64,000 nucleotides of DNA from contig NZ_WUMO01000002.1 of the NCBI RefSeq assembly GCF_009826975.1, positions 124,001 through 188,000 of the forward strand. Direction: 5' to 3'. Under the pieces are notes generated by a model that saw nothing but the letters and a program-made list of their open reading frames with translations, was not told where the DNA came from and searched no databases. The DNA comes from Flavobacterium sp. HBTb2-11-1. Lineage in GTDB: Bacteria > Bacteroidota > Bacteroidia > Flavobacteriales > Flavobacteriaceae. The translations under genes were made by a program, and so were the position numbers. Shown here one piece after another: positions 18,866-28,012 of the stretch (its first letter is position 1; the number at the start of each line of letters is the position of its first letter).

Positions 18866-19255
18866 CTTAGGTGCGCAAAAAATCGAATCAATTTAAATCG
18901 ATCGTAAAAAGGGATTAATTGCAAAGGATTAATATTGCTTTTAAAATTTGATTCTTTAAGGATTATAACGAATCTGTAATCACTATAATTTAACAAAAAG
19001 TTAAGCAAGCGCCTTACATTCTATCAAACCTTATCTATCACAAAAGAACCATATTTTAACATTATTTTTTGTTTTTGTGTGATAAATATAGAAAAGCAAA
19101 TGATTAAAACCCAATAATTCGCTAAAATTTGCTCATTTTTCCAAATTCATCAGTATTTACCCTACTTTTTTAATTAAACTTAAAAATTACTATAATTTAA
19201 ATTTTAATTAACAGATTGCATAAATCCCTCACAACAAAAAAATAATTAATCCAAT
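18866..19255. other. Gene-free AT-rich intergenic region
   Basis: About 390 bp lie between the sigma gene and the terminator of the leucine-rich-repeat gene. The sequence is very AT-rich, with no open frame of useful length, no tRNA-like fold and no repeat arms that I can see. It presumably carries the upstream control of the sigma gene. Confidence 0.5.
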
Positions 19256-19291
19256 AAAAAAGAGCCTTACGTAAGTAAGACTCTTTTTTGC
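19256..19291 (-). terminator. Intrinsic terminator after the leucine-rich-repeat gene
   Basis: The stem AAAAAGAG/CTCTTTTT continues, after one mismatch, into CTTAC/GTAAG with a 4-nt loop. On the minus strand it is followed by a T run. It lies 18 bp past the stop codon. Confidence 0.75.
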
Positions 19292-19308
19292 TATCTATAG
19301 AAAGTCAT

Positions 19309-21969
19309 TTAAATTTTAATAAACTTCGTTGATAGGTTTCCAGTGGCAGTTTTAGCTTGAAGAATGTAATTTCCTGATTTAAATTTTGAAACATCAATTT
19401 TTGAAATATTCTCAGCATTCGGAATCACTTGAATCAATTGCCCCAGAACATTATAAACATAGACTGACTCTATTTCAACGAAATCTTTTGAATCTATTTG
19501 GAGATAATTTTGAACAGGATTTGGATAAACACTAAAAGAAGATGAAAGCTCAAAATCTTGTCTCCCTAAAGTTTTAAAAGTAGACGTCTCTTTGTTTGTC
19601 AAAATTGGAAAATTATAGTCAAAATAAATATTGGCTTCATTCTGAAAAGTATCTCCAACAACTAAAGTGGGCAATGTTTTGATTTTAAAAGCGATATAAC
19701 CATCATTATTCGCATCATCAAAAGGAAGATTTATTTTTTCGAAGATAAATTCTACTTTATTTCCTTCTGAAATTTTAGTTATGTAAGAATGGCTCGAACT
19801 AGTAGGAAATAAAGTCGAAACATCAAATTTTGAAGTGTCAATTATATCTTTAATCACAACATTTTCAGCATTATAAGTCCCCGTATTTTCAAAACGAATT
19901 AGATAGTGAACATATTGACCAATAAGTTCAGGTTTAATGACTTTTCCTTCTAAACAGGTTTTATCATTTGGATCATAAGAACCCACAACGGTTTGAGGAA
20001 ATTCAAAAACATTATCATCAGGTGTTTCATCAGTTTCTGCAGAATTAATGATAACTTTATACTTTAATATATCTCCGTTATTTACTGCTGGAGTTTCAAC
20101 CGGAGAATTCACGTTTAAAACTAAATCAATTTCTCTGCTTTCAAATGGTTTTAGATTTAAAAAATTCCAAACTAATTTACCAGAGCTTTGATTAGAAACC
20201 ACAGAGTTTGAAGAAACAAAATCCAAAATTGAATCGTCAAAACTAAGATTTAAAGTTCCTGATTGAACAGTAGTTCCTTTATTTTTATAAACCAATTTAT
20301 ACTTTGCATCAAAACCCGGTCTCGCAGCATCAATAGGTATTACTGCAATTTCTAAATCGTTGTGATTTCCTATAGCCTTAATGCAAAAATCTTGCATCAT
20401 TGGACTTGAAACAGCTGGAAATTGTACTTGAATTTCAGATGGCGAAATAGAAAAATAACTCGGATTCTCAAAAACTGGTGTAATTTTATAATTTCCAGCT
20501 GAAACCTTAATATCATAATTACCCGATCCATTACTTATTAAATTTCCTGACTCCGTTCCGTCCTCAATTTTAAACTTTAAGAAAGAAGCAGGAAAGTCAA
20601 AAGCATCGCAACCATTATTATTCAAGTCATTTCGATTTGTTCCCTTAATTGAAAAACTCTCACCTCCCGGAGTAAACGTACAATATGAATTCACATTATA
20701 ATCTGTAATACCATCTTCCTTTAGAGTGTTTTCAATAGTTGTTATTTGATCATCATCTGCGCAAATATTTACTAATTTTGGATTCCCCGTAAGTGTAATC
20801 ACGTTCTCTAAACTACCATTTTTAATATTTAGCGTTTCTAAGACCGGATTTTGAAAAATATGAAATTCTTTTAAAGAAGGCGACTTACTTAAATCTATTG
20901 ATTTTATTGGGGTATACCAAATTTCAACTCTTTGTAAACTCACTAGCTCATCAAAATTTAAAGCTGATATACCATCCGCCGAAACCAACAACTCTTCTAA
21001 TTTTGCCAATTTTGACAAATCTAAATTTGTCAATTTATTATACTGGCAATCAAGAATCTTCAAATCTAAAGCTTCTTTTAAATCTAAATTTTCAATAAAA
21101 TTTTCACTACAATATAATTTAGTTATTTTTTTTAAGCCCACTAAATCTAATGTCGTTGTTTCTGTCTTGTTACACGATAAGTATAATAAGTTTGGGAATT
21201 TTGCTACATCATAATTTGAAAGCTTCGTCTCGCTGTATGATAAGTTTTGTAATGATTCATATGCTGTGATTTTTAAACTAGTTAGTGGATTCATATCACA
21301 ATTCAAACTTTTAAGTTTGGTAAATCTAGACAGATCTAGGTTTGAAATGTTATTTAATTGACAAGATAAACTTTCAAAAACATTAGGATTTAAACCTGAC
21401 AAATCTAAACTGTTAAGTAAATTTGAAGAACAACCTAATATTCTTAATTCGGGCATTGGCGTATTATCTAAATTAGTTAACTTATTCCCGTCACATTGTA
21501 GTTCAGTAAGATGCAAAAAATCAGACAAATCTAAGTGTGTAAGTAAATTATCAATACACATAAATCCACGTAAACTAGTAGCACCTGAATGATTTATTGT
21601 TATAATTTTATTCCCACTACAATTTACCGCTGCAAGACTAGACATGTTGCTAATATCTAAATCAGTAATAGTATTACTTGAGCAGTCAAAATCATATAAA
21701 ATAGTAAAACTTTTAATTCCTGTTAACGATGCAATATTAGATCCACTAACGTTCAAATAACTTACCTTAGAGGCCTCAGAGCGATCAATTTCGCCATCAC
21801 CATTTAAATCAATCTTTATGTTTTTATTAGTATTATCTTTTGCAATTTCATTATTTGTATCAGCTTCTAGAAGTTTTGCCTTGAAATTGGCATCTGGAAA
21901 AGTAATTATTTGCGCTTTTGATGAAGAAAAAAAGCACAAAGCCAGTAATAGCAGGTAGTTTTTTATCAT
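19309..21969 (-). CDS. Leucine-rich-repeat surface protein with T9SS type A sorting domain
   Basis: This 886-residue secreted protein has a signal peptide (about residues 1-19) and an EF-hand-like calcium loop (DLNGDGEIDRSEA, about 53-65). About 16 leucine-rich repeats of 20-23 residues follow to about residue 425, of the form L-x-x-L-x-C-x-x-N-x-L-x-x-L-D-L. Next come two beta-rich regions, including a DUF11-like part with VVGSYDPNDKTCLEG near residue 665. A type A C-terminal sorting domain ends it (about 810-886, FSVYPNPVQNYLQI..SGNYILQAKT). The last domain directs export by type IX secretion and attachment to, or release from, the cell surface. The ligand is unknown. It is a single-gene unit with its own terminator. 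Confidence 0.88.
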   Translation of the reverse strand: MIKNYLLLLALCFFSSSKAQIITFPDANFKAKLLEADTNNEIAKDNTNKNIKIDLNGDGEIDRSEASKVSYLNVSGSNIASLTGIKSFTILYDFDCSSNTITDLDISNMSSLAAVNCSGNKIITINHSGATSLRGFMCIDNLLTHLDLSDFLHLTELQCDGNKLTNLDNTPMPELRILGCSSNLLNSLDLSGLNPNVFESLSCQLNNISNLDLSRFTKLKSLNCDMNPLTSLKITAYESLQNLSYSETKLSNYDVAKFPNLLYLSCNKTETTTLDLVGLKKITKLYCSENFIENLDLKEALDLKILDCQYNKLTNLDLSKLAKLEELLVSADGISALNFDELVSLQRVEIWYTPIKSIDLSKSPSLKEFHIFQNPVLETLNIKNGSLENVITLTGNPKLVNICADDDQITTIENTLKEDGITDYNVNSYCTFTPGGESFSIKGTNRNDLNNNGCDAFDFPASFLKFKIEDGTESGNLISNGSGNYDIKVSAGNYKITPVFENPSYFSISPSEIQVQFPAVSSPMMQDFCIKAIGNHNDLEIAVIPIDAARPGFDAKYKLVYKNKGTTVQSGTLNLSFDDSILDFVSSNSVVSNQSSGKLVWNFLNLKPFESREIDLVLNVNSPVETPAVNNGDILKYKVIINSAETDETPDDNVFEFPQTVVGSYDPNDKTCLEGKVIKPELIGQYVHYLIRFENTGTYNAENVVIKDIIDTSKFDVSTLFPTSSSHSYITKISEGNKVEFIFEKINLPFDDANNDGYIAFKIKTLPTLVVGDTFQNEANIYFDYNFPILTNKETSTFKTLGRQDFELSSSFSVYPNPVQNYLQIDSKDFVEIESVYVYNVLGQLIQVIPNAENISKIDVSKFKSGNYILQAKTATGNLSTKFIKI

Positions 21970-22034
21970 AGATTTTATTAGTTTTTGGTGTTTAAATATA
22001 TAAAACCCAAAAATAAAAACCTATAGCTTCATAA

Positions 22035-22069
22035 AAAAAACCTTACTAATTTACTTAATAAGGTTTTTT
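22035..22069 (-). terminator. Intrinsic terminator
   Basis: An 11-bp perfect stem AAAAAACCTTA/TAAGGTTTTTT (22035-22045 with 22059-22069) has a 13-nt loop and lies 24 bp past the stop of the gene at 22093. T tracts are present on both strands. Confidence 0.7.
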
Positions 22070-22092
22070 ATAATCTGATGTTTAAAAGTAAC

Positions 22093-22521
22093 TTAAAAAG
22101 CTACATTCCATCTTGGCAATTTACCATTTTCATCCAAGAAATCTTGCAAAACCTGACCTTCAACAGCAGTTGGAATAGCTTTTGCATCACCCACAAAAGT
22201 TTCATACCAAACTACTTCAAGCTCAGAAATATTCTCTAATTTCATTTGAGCTGGCCAAGAATACTTTCTTCCTGTTTTCGCAAACTGATGTCCGTTTACG
22301 ATTTTATCATAAAGTCCGCCATTTTTGCTTTTTAAAGTTCCGTCATTCTGAACAGTTCCTGTAGAACCAACCATAATCAGTTCTTTTGTATCACCTTCAA
22401 CAGCATATACGATAAAGATTCCAGCGCTTCCTTCTGGCGCGTTGCAAGCTTCTTCTAAACTATCATTTACAGTAAAAGTAAAACTGTTTGTTGATTTAAA
22501 TTTTTCTAATTCTTTGTACAT
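22093..22521 (-). CDS. Small cytosolic protein with GIY-YIG-like sequence pattern
   Basis: This 142-residue protein has no signal peptide. Residues 35-75 run GIFIVYA, then ELIMVGSTG, then GGLYDKIVNGHQF. This weakly resembles the order of the GIY-YIG nuclease fold (GIY, then YIG-S, then R and H). The usual catalytic Arg and Glu are not clearly placed, so it may be an inactive or unrelated fold. It has no operon partner. A perfect 20-bp palindrome lies in its 5' flank. Confidence 0.6.
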   Translation of the reverse strand: MYKELEKFKSTNSFTFTVNDSLEEACNAPEGSAGIFIVYAVEGDTKELIMVGSTGTVQNDGTLKSKNGGLYDKIVNGHQFAKTGRKYSWPAQMKLENISELEVVWYETFVGDAKAIPTAVEGQVLQDFLDENGKLPRWNVAF

Positions 22522-22548
22522 AATTCTTTTTTAAGCTTCTGAGATATT

Positions 22549-22568
22549 ATCCCGATAGCTATCGGGAT
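22549..22568. repeat. Perfect 20-bp palindrome
   Basis: The sequence centred on GATAGCTATC reads the same on both strands, with CCC/GGG arms. A shortened relative (CCGATAGCTATAGG) lies at 25730-25743. It resembles a dispersed palindromic element. Confidence 0.7.
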
Positions 22569-22612
22569 CGATGCTGAGTTTTATTTTATTTATGCCTCAG
22601 CCTTTAAAATGT

Positions 22613-22648
22613 AAAAAAGTCTCAACAAGAAATTGAGACTTTTTTTTA
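22613..22648 (-). terminator. Intrinsic terminator of sucD
   Basis: A 13-bp stem (AAAAAAGTCTCAA with its complement, 22613-22625 and 22633-22645) has a 7-nt loop and T tracts. It lies 27 bp past the sucD stop codon. Confidence 0.8.
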
Positions 22649-22674
22649 AAAATTTGTTATTTGAGACTTGAAAA

Positions 22675-23547
22675 TTATCCAAGTACTTCTTTTACTTTTT
22701 TACCAATTTCAGCTGGTGAATCAACAACGTGAATTCCGTTCTCTCTCATGATTTGTTTTTTAGCAGCAGCTGTATCATCAGAACCACCAACGATTGCACC
22801 TGCGTGACCCATTGTTCTACCTGCAGGAGCAGTTTCTCCAGCGATAAAACCAATAACTGGTTTACGGTTACCGTCAGCTTTTACCCATCTTGCAGCATCA
22901 GCTTCTAATTGACCACCAATTTCACCAATCATGATGATAGCTTCAGTTTCTGGATCGTTCATTAATAATTCAACAGCTTCTTTAGTAGTAGTTCCAATAA
23001 TTGGATCTCCACCAATTCCGATAGCTGTAGTGATTCCTAATCCTTGTTTTACAACTTGGTCAGCAGCTTCGTAAGTTAAAGTTCCAGATTTAGAAACGAT
23101 ACCAACTGTTCCTTTTTTGAAAACGAAACCTGGCATAATACCAACTTTAGCTTCACCTGGAGTAATTACACCTGGACAGTTTGGACCAATTAATCTTGAA
23201 TTTCTTTCTTTAACATAATTATTTGCTTTAATCATATCTGCTACAGGAATTCCTTCTGTAATAGCAATAATTACTTTAATTCCAGCATCAGCAGCTTCCA
23301 TAATTGCATCAGCAGCAAAAGCTGGCGGAACAAAAATGATAGAAGTATCAGCACCAGCTTGGTCAACAGCATCTTTTACTGTATTAAAAACTGGACGATC
23401 TAAATGGCTAGTACCACCTTTTCCTGGAGTTACACCTCCAACAACATTAGTACCGTACTCAATCATTTGAGAAGCGTGGAAAGTTCCTTCACTTCCTGTA
23501 AATCCCTGAACAATTATTTTGGAATCTTTATTAACTAAAACACTCAT
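22675..23547 (-). CDS. sucD: Succinate-CoA ligase, alpha subunit
   Basis: This 290-residue TCA-cycle enzyme subunit couples succinyl-CoA cleavage to nucleotide phosphorylation. The N-terminal CoA-binding Rossmann fold contains [11 protein letters not shown]. The GPNCPG block lies near residue 121. The phosphorylated catalytic His is H248 in [13 protein letters not shown]. The length matches the family. The beta-subunit gene sucC is not nearby, as is usual in Flavobacterium. A -7 box (23583-23590) and a downstream terminator make it a single transcription unit. Confidence 0.96.
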   Translation of the reverse strand: MSVLVNKDSKIIVQGFTGSEGTFHASQMIEYGTNVVGGVTPGKGGTSHLDRPVFNTVKDAVDQAGADTSIIFVPPAFAADAIMEAADAGIKVIIAITEGIPVADMIKANNYVKERNSRLIGPNCPGVITPGEAKVGIMPGFVFKKGTVGIVSKSGTLTYEAADQVVKQGLGITTAIGIGGDPIIGTTTKEAVELLMNDPETEAIIMIGEIGGQLEADAARWVKADGNRKPVIGFIAGETAPAGRTMGHAGAIVGGSDDTAAAKKQIMRENGIHVVDSPAEIGKKVKEVLG

Positions 23548-23582
23548 GATATATATTTTATGTAGTTTTTAAATTTGTGTTG

Positions 23583-23590
23583 CAAAAATA
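23583..23590 (-). promoter_or_regulatory. Candidate -7 promoter box of sucD
   Basis: On the minus strand this reads TATTTTTG, matching TAnnTTTG, and ends 35 bases before the sucD ATG. No good -33 box is seen. Confidence 0.4.
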
Positions 23591-23633
23591 AGGTTTTGTA
23601 ATGTATTTTGACTCTTTTATTGTCAAAAAAATA

Positions 23634-23996
23634 TTAAGAAAATTGACTCATTTGATAACCTCTATAAAGTTTATCATCTTTTATTTGCCAAATGGTTGCA
23701 AAATGCGCTAAAAGCATCTCCTCTCTCGGATTCTCAATTGTTTTCACAAAATGAGAGTAACGCACTGATACTAAATCATCTTCGCTAATAATATGGCTAA
23801 TTCTAACCTTAGAACGCACATAGGCACGACTAAGCTCATTGGCCATTTCAATTATCGAATCATAATCCATCTGAATAAAACCTTTACTGCTGTTCCATTC
23901 AAGCGTTACATCAGGATGCAGATATGTTTTTAAAATTTCGCTATCAATTAGGGCATCTGACTTATAAAATTTCTGAACAAATTCTTTAATAGACAT
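23634..23996 (-). CDS. NTF2-like/SnoaL-like domain protein
   Basis: This 120-residue protein consists of one NTF2-like alpha+beta barrel domain. Helices come first (FVQKFYKSDALIDSEILKTYL), then HPDVTLEW, and finally strands with HFATIWQIKDDKLYRGYQMSQ. The superfamily includes enzymes and ligand-binding proteins, so no reaction can be given. It lies one base after the LpxD paralogue gene, which suggests translational coupling and a role connected with that gene cluster. Confidence 0.75.
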   Translation of the reverse strand: MSIKEFVQKFYKSDALIDSEILKTYLHPDVTLEWNSSKGFIQMDYDSIIEMANELSRAYVRSKVRISHIISEDDLVSVRYSHFVKTIENPREEMLLAHFATIWQIKDDKLYRGYQMSQFS

Positions 23997-23997
23997 A

Positions 23998-24927
23998 TTA
24001 CTTCAATTTACTTAAAATTTCAGGAATCTTCTTGATATTGGCTAATTGTTTCAATTTCTCTCTAGACTCTTCAATTGGGGTTCCAAAATATGATTTTCCT
24101 CCCTCAACTGATTTTGTTACACCCGTTTGCCCCATAACAACTGCTTTTGCTCCAATTGTTATACCGCTTGTTGTACCAACTTGACCCCATAAGGTCACTT
24201 CATCTTCTATAATCACGCAACCTGCAATACCAGTTTGCGAAGCAATCAGACATTTTTTTCCAATTACGGTATCATGGCCAACATGTACTTGATTATCTAA
24301 TTTAGAACCTGCACCGATAGTTGTATCTCCAGTAACTCCTTTATCGATTGTACATAAAGCACCAATACCAACATTATCTTCAATAACAACTCTTCCGCCA
24401 GAAACTAATTGGTCAAAACCTTCAGGACGTTTTTTATAATAAAAAGCATCAGCTCCTAGAATAGTACCAGCATGTATAATAACATTGTCGCCGATTACAG
24501 TATAATCATAGATAGAAACATTAGAATGTATCAAACAGTTTTTACCTATTTTCACATGATTTCCAACAAATGTATTTGGCTGAATTATAGTACCCTCTCC
24601 TATTTCTGCAGAAGGTGCAATGGCAACATTAGCAAATTGAAACGGTTTAAAATGTTTGGTAAGAATATTGAAATCTCTAAACGGGTCGTCAGATATTAAA
24701 AGGGCTTTACCTTCTGGACATTCCACTTCTTTGTTTATTAAAACAATTGTCGCTGCCGATTGTAAAGCTTTATCATAGTATTTTGGGTGGTCAACAAAAA
24801 CAATGTCTCCAGGCTCCACAACGTGTATCTCGTTCATGCCTAAAATTTGAAAGTCCTTGTCGCCAATAAATTTGCAATTAAGCAAATTGGCAATTTCTTG
24901 TAAAGAATGACTCTTTGGAAATTTCAT
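23998..24927 (-). CDS. LpxD paralogue, left-handed beta-helix acyltransferase
   Basis: This 309-residue protein has the LpxD layout: a small N-terminal uridine-binding-like domain (residues 1-100), a hexapeptide-repeat beta-helix (about 100-285) and a short C-terminal helix. LpxD adds the second hydroxyacyl chain to UDP-glucosamine in lipid A synthesis. The catalytic His of LpxD is kept (H218 in VHVGHDTVIG). The second active-site His (H278 in the LpxD encoded upstream in this window, within GHLTIG) aligns with Gly255 here. The true lpxD lies 3 kb upstream, so this copy may have another substrate or none. It follows efp by 122 bp. Confidence 0.85.
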   Translation of the reverse strand: MKFPKSHSLQEIANLLNCKFIGDKDFQILGMNEIHVVEPGDIVFVDHPKYYDKALQSAATIVLINKEVECPEGKALLISDDPFRDFNILTKHFKPFQFANVAIAPSAEIGEGTIIQPNTFVGNHVKIGKNCLIHSNVSIYDYTVIGDNVIIHAGTILGADAFYYKKRPEGFDQLVSGGRVVIEDNVGIGALCTIDKGVTGDTTIGAGSKLDNQVHVGHDTVIGKKCLIASQTGIAGCVIIEDEVTLWGQVGTTSGITIGAKAVVMGQTGVTKSVEGGKSYFGTPIEESREKLKQLANIKKIPEILSKLK

Positions 24928-24944
24928 ATAGTATAATTAGAAAA

Positions 24945-25035
24945 TTTGTCAATTAGAAAATGAGTCAATTAGAATGTGAATATACAAAATTATGTCGATT
25001 CACTTATTATCTAATTGACTCATTGTCAAATTTAT
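24945..25035. repeat. Inverted repeat between efp and the LpxD paralogue
   Basis: A 14-bp perfect match (24960-24973 with 25010-25023, core GAGTCAATTAG/CTAATTGACTC) is flanked by additional TCAATTAG units. It is of the same style as other short dispersed repeats in the window. Confidence 0.55.
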
Positions 25036-25049
25036 CTTAATCAAAAAGA

Positions 25050-25616
25050 CTACTCTTTTACACGCTCCATATAAGAACCTGTAGCTGTATCAATTTTAAT
25101 TTTATCACCTTCGTTAATAAACAAAGGAACATTGATGTTCGCTCCTGTTTCTACTGTAGCATTTTTAGTAGCGTTTGTTGCAGTATTTCCTTTTACACCT
25201 GGTTCAGCGTAAGTTACTTCAAGAATAACAGATGCTGGCATATCTACCGATAAAGGCAAATCAGTTTCTGTATTGATTTGAACCATTACGTTTGTACCTT
25301 CTTTTAATAATTCTGGAGCATCCAAAATATTTTTGTTCAAAGAAATCTGCTCAAACGTTTCAGCATTCATGAAGTGAAATTCATCTCCCTCTGGATATAA
25401 AAACTGGAATGTATGTGTTTCAACACGAATAACGTCAATCTTGTGTCCTGCTGAAAATGTATTATCTAATACTTTTCCAGAAGTTAAACTTTTCAATTTA
25501 GTTCTTACGAAAGCTGGTCCTTTTCCAGGTTTTACGTGAAGAAATTCAATAATTTTATAGATATCGTGATTAAATTTAATACACAATCCGTTTCTAATAT
25601 CTGATGTAGATGCCAT
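25050..25616 (-). CDS. efp: Translation elongation factor P
   Basis: This 188-residue, three-domain protein enters the ribosomal E site and relieves stalling at proline stretches. The KOW-like N-terminal domain carries the tip loop VKPGKGPAFVR, with Lys32 at the position that is modified in many bacteria. The C-terminal OB domain ends with the INEGDKIKIDTATGSYMERVKE signature. The gene lies within the lipid A cluster downstream of lpxA, a common arrangement in Bacteroidota. Confidence 0.96.
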   Translation of the reverse strand: MASTSDIRNGLCIKFNHDIYKIIEFLHVKPGKGPAFVRTKLKSLTSGKVLDNTFSAGHKIDVIRVETHTFQFLYPEGDEFHFMNAETFEQISLNKNILDAPELLKEGTNVMVQINTETDLPLSVDMPASVILEVTYAEPGVKGNTATNATKNATVETGANINVPLFINEGDKIKIDTATGSYMERVKE

Positions 25617-25754
25617 TTTGTTTTTTTATTTTAGATTTTAGAATGTAGATTTCAGATTCTTTACATAGAATCAATCTTCATTTTTATTTAATATTTATTT
25701 CAAATTCTTTTCAAAGTTCAGAAATCTGTCCGATAGCTATAGGAACTAAAATAA

Positions 25755-26540
25755 TTAGTAGTTCCCTGAATAACCTTTCATAATTCCTCTAGATGAATTT
25801 CTAATAAAATCTAGAATTTCATCTCTTTCTGGAGTTGCTTCCATTTCAGCTTCAATAATACTTAAAGCCTGAGTTGTATTATAATTCTTTTGATATAAAA
25901 TTCTATAGATCTCCTGAATTTCTCTAATCTTTTCAGTTGTGAAACCTCTTCTTCTTAAACCAACAGAGTTAATACCAACATATGATAATGGTTCTTTTGC
26001 TGCTTTTGTGTATGGCGGAACGTCTTTTCTAACCAAAGACCCACCAGAAATCATAGCGTGATCTCCAATATGGATAAATTGGTGAATTGCAGCCAAACCT
26101 CCGATAACAGCATGATTTCCAACAACCACGTGACCTGCTAAAGCAACACCGTTTACAATAATTGCATTGTTTCCAATCTCGCAATCGTGAGCAATATGCG
26201 CGTAAGCCATTACTAAACAATTGTTACCAATTACAGTCTGACCAGAAGCAATTGTTCCTCTGTTTATGGTTACACATTCTCTAATTGTACAATTATCACC
26301 AATAATGGCAAGAGAATCCTCACCTCCGAATTTTAAATCTTGTGGTACCGCAGAAATTACAGCCCCCGGAAAAATATTACAATTTTTTCCAATTCGAGCG
26401 CCTTCCATGATCGTCACGTTTGAACCAATCCAAGTACCATCACCAATAACAACATTATTGTGGATTGTTGTAAATGGCTCTATTACAACGTTTTTAGCGA
26501 TTTTTGCGCCTGGATGAACATATGCTAATGGTTGATTCAT
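25755..26540 (-). CDS. lpxA: UDP-N-acetylglucosamine O-acyltransferase
   Basis: This 261-residue enzyme catalyses the first acylation of UDP-GlcNAc in lipid A synthesis. Hexapeptide repeats form a left-handed beta-helix over about residues 7-190. The catalytic His is H118 in YAHIAHDCEIG, equivalent to E. coli His125. GGSLVRKDVPPYTKA is the family block before the helical C-terminal domain. The gene lies 74 bp after lpxC/fabZ on the same strand. Confidence 0.96.
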   Translation of the reverse strand: MNQPLAYVHPGAKIAKNVVIEPFTTIHNNVVIGDGTWIGSNVTIMEGARIGKNCNIFPGAVISAVPQDLKFGGEDSLAIIGDNCTIRECVTINRGTIASGQTVIGNNCLVMAYAHIAHDCEIGNNAIIVNGVALAGHVVVGNHAVIGGLAAIHQFIHIGDHAMISGGSLVRKDVPPYTKAAKEPLSYVGINSVGLRRRGFTTEKIREIQEIYRILYQKNYNTTQALSIIEAEMEATPERDEILDFIRNSSRGIMKGYSGNY

Positions 26541-26614
26541 CTGTATGTTTTATATTTTTAATTAAAATATTCTAATTTGAAGCAACAAACCTAAACAATA
26601 AATTTGATAATTTA

Positions 26615-28012
26615 TTATTGTTTTCTTGCTATTTGTGCCATTAATTCTGCTTCAGTTACTAATTTACCATTTGCATAAGCGTTAGCCTGCATATGACAAA
26701 TTCCTCTTCTGATAGGAGAAATTAACTCACATTTAAAGATTAAAGTATCACCTGGCAATACTTTGTGTTTAAATTTAACATTATCAATTTTCATGAAATA
26801 TGTCAAATAATTTTCAGGATCTGGAACAGTGCTTAATACTAATATCCCACCTGTTTGTGCCATTGCTTCTACAATTAATACACCTGGCATAACTGGAGCT
26901 TCAGGGAAGTGACCAACAAAGAAATTCTCGTTCATAGTAACATTTTTCAATCCCACTACGTGACGATCAGACATTTCGATAATTCTGTCAATCAACAAGA
27001 ATGGCGGTCTGTGAGGCAGCATAGACATGATTTTATGAATATCCATCAATGGTTCTTGATGTAAATCATAAGTAGGAACATGATTTCTCTGCTCTATTTT
27101 GATAATTTTTGCCAATTTCTTTGCAAATTGAGTATTTACAAAGTGTCCTGGTTTATTAGCAATAATTTTTCCTTGAATACGAACTCCAATTAAAGATAAA
27201 TCTCCAATTACGTCAAGCAATTTGTGTCTTGCAGCTTCGTTTGGATAGTGTAAAGTCAAGTTATCCAAAACTCCATTTGGCTTAACAGAAATCTCTTCTT
27301 TACCAAATGCTTTCTTTAAATTCTCCATTGTAGACTCAGAGATTTCTTTATCTACATAAACAATTGCGTTGTTTAAATCTCCACCTTTAATAAGTCCGTG
27401 CTCTAAAAGAGACTCTAATTCGTGTAAGAAACTAAAAGTTCTAGAGCTTGCAATTTCAGATTTAAAGTCTGCTAAACTTTTAAGAGTAGCATTTTGAGTA
27501 CCTAAAACTTTTGTACCAAAATCTACCATTGTTGTAACCTGATATTCATCGCTTGGCATAACAAGGATCTCGCTTCCTGTTGCTTCATCAGTAAAAGAGA
27601 TTACTTCTTTTACTACGTAAACATTACGTTGCGCATCTTGTTCTTCAATTCCAGCTTTTTCAATCGCTTCAACAAAATATTTTGATGAACCATCCATAAT
27701 AGGAAGTTCAGAGGCATTCAATTCAATAATAATGTTATCCAAATCGCAGCCAACTACTGCAGCTAAAACGTGTTCTGGTGTTTGAATTTTTACTCCTAAT
27801 TTCTCAAGATTTGTTCCTCTTTGAGTATTAACAACATAATTAGCATCAGCCTCAATGACTGGTTGACCTTGCAAATCTACTCTTACAAAAGTGAAACCAT
27901 TATTAACGGGTGCAGGTTTAAAAGTCATTGTAACTTCTTTTCCAGTGTGTAAACCAACTCCTGTTAGCGAAATTTCATTTTTGATGGTCTTCTGTTTAAC
28001 CATTATTTCCAT
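26615..28012 (-). CDS. lpxC: Bifunctional LpxC deacetylase/FabZ dehydratase
   Basis: This 465-residue fusion is typical of Bacteroidota. Residues 1 to about 300 form LpxC, the committed zinc-dependent deacetylase of lipid A synthesis. Ligand motifs visible there are [18 protein letters not shown] and GHFVNT. Residues from about 315 form FabZ, the 3-hydroxyacyl-ACP dehydratase, with [13 protein letters not shown] and the catalytic [20 protein letters not shown]. The fusion links acyl-chain supply to lipid A production. The start codon lies inside the end of lpxD (17-bp overlap), indicating translational coupling. Confidence 0.97.
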   Translation of the reverse strand: MEIMVKQKTIKNEISLTGVGLHTGKEVTMTFKPAPVNNGFTFVRVDLQGQPVIEADANYVVNTQRGTNLEKLGVKIQTPEHVLAAVVGCDLDNIIIELNASELPIMDGSSKYFVEAIEKAGIEEQDAQRNVYVVKEVISFTDEATGSEILVMPSDEYQVTTMVDFGTKVLGTQNATLKSLADFKSEIASSRTFSFLHELESLLEHGLIKGGDLNNAIVYVDKEISESTMENLKKAFGKEEISVKPNGVLDNLTLHYPNEAARHKLLDVIGDLSLIGVRIQGKIIANKPGHFVNTQFAKKLAKIIKIEQRNHVPTYDLHQEPLMDIHKIMSMLPHRPPFLLIDRIIEMSDRHVVGLKNVTMNENFFVGHFPEAPVMPGVLIVEAMAQTGGILVLSTVPDPENYLTYFMKIDNVKFKHKVLPGDTLIFKCELISPIRRGICHMQANAYANGKLVTEAELMAQIARKQ

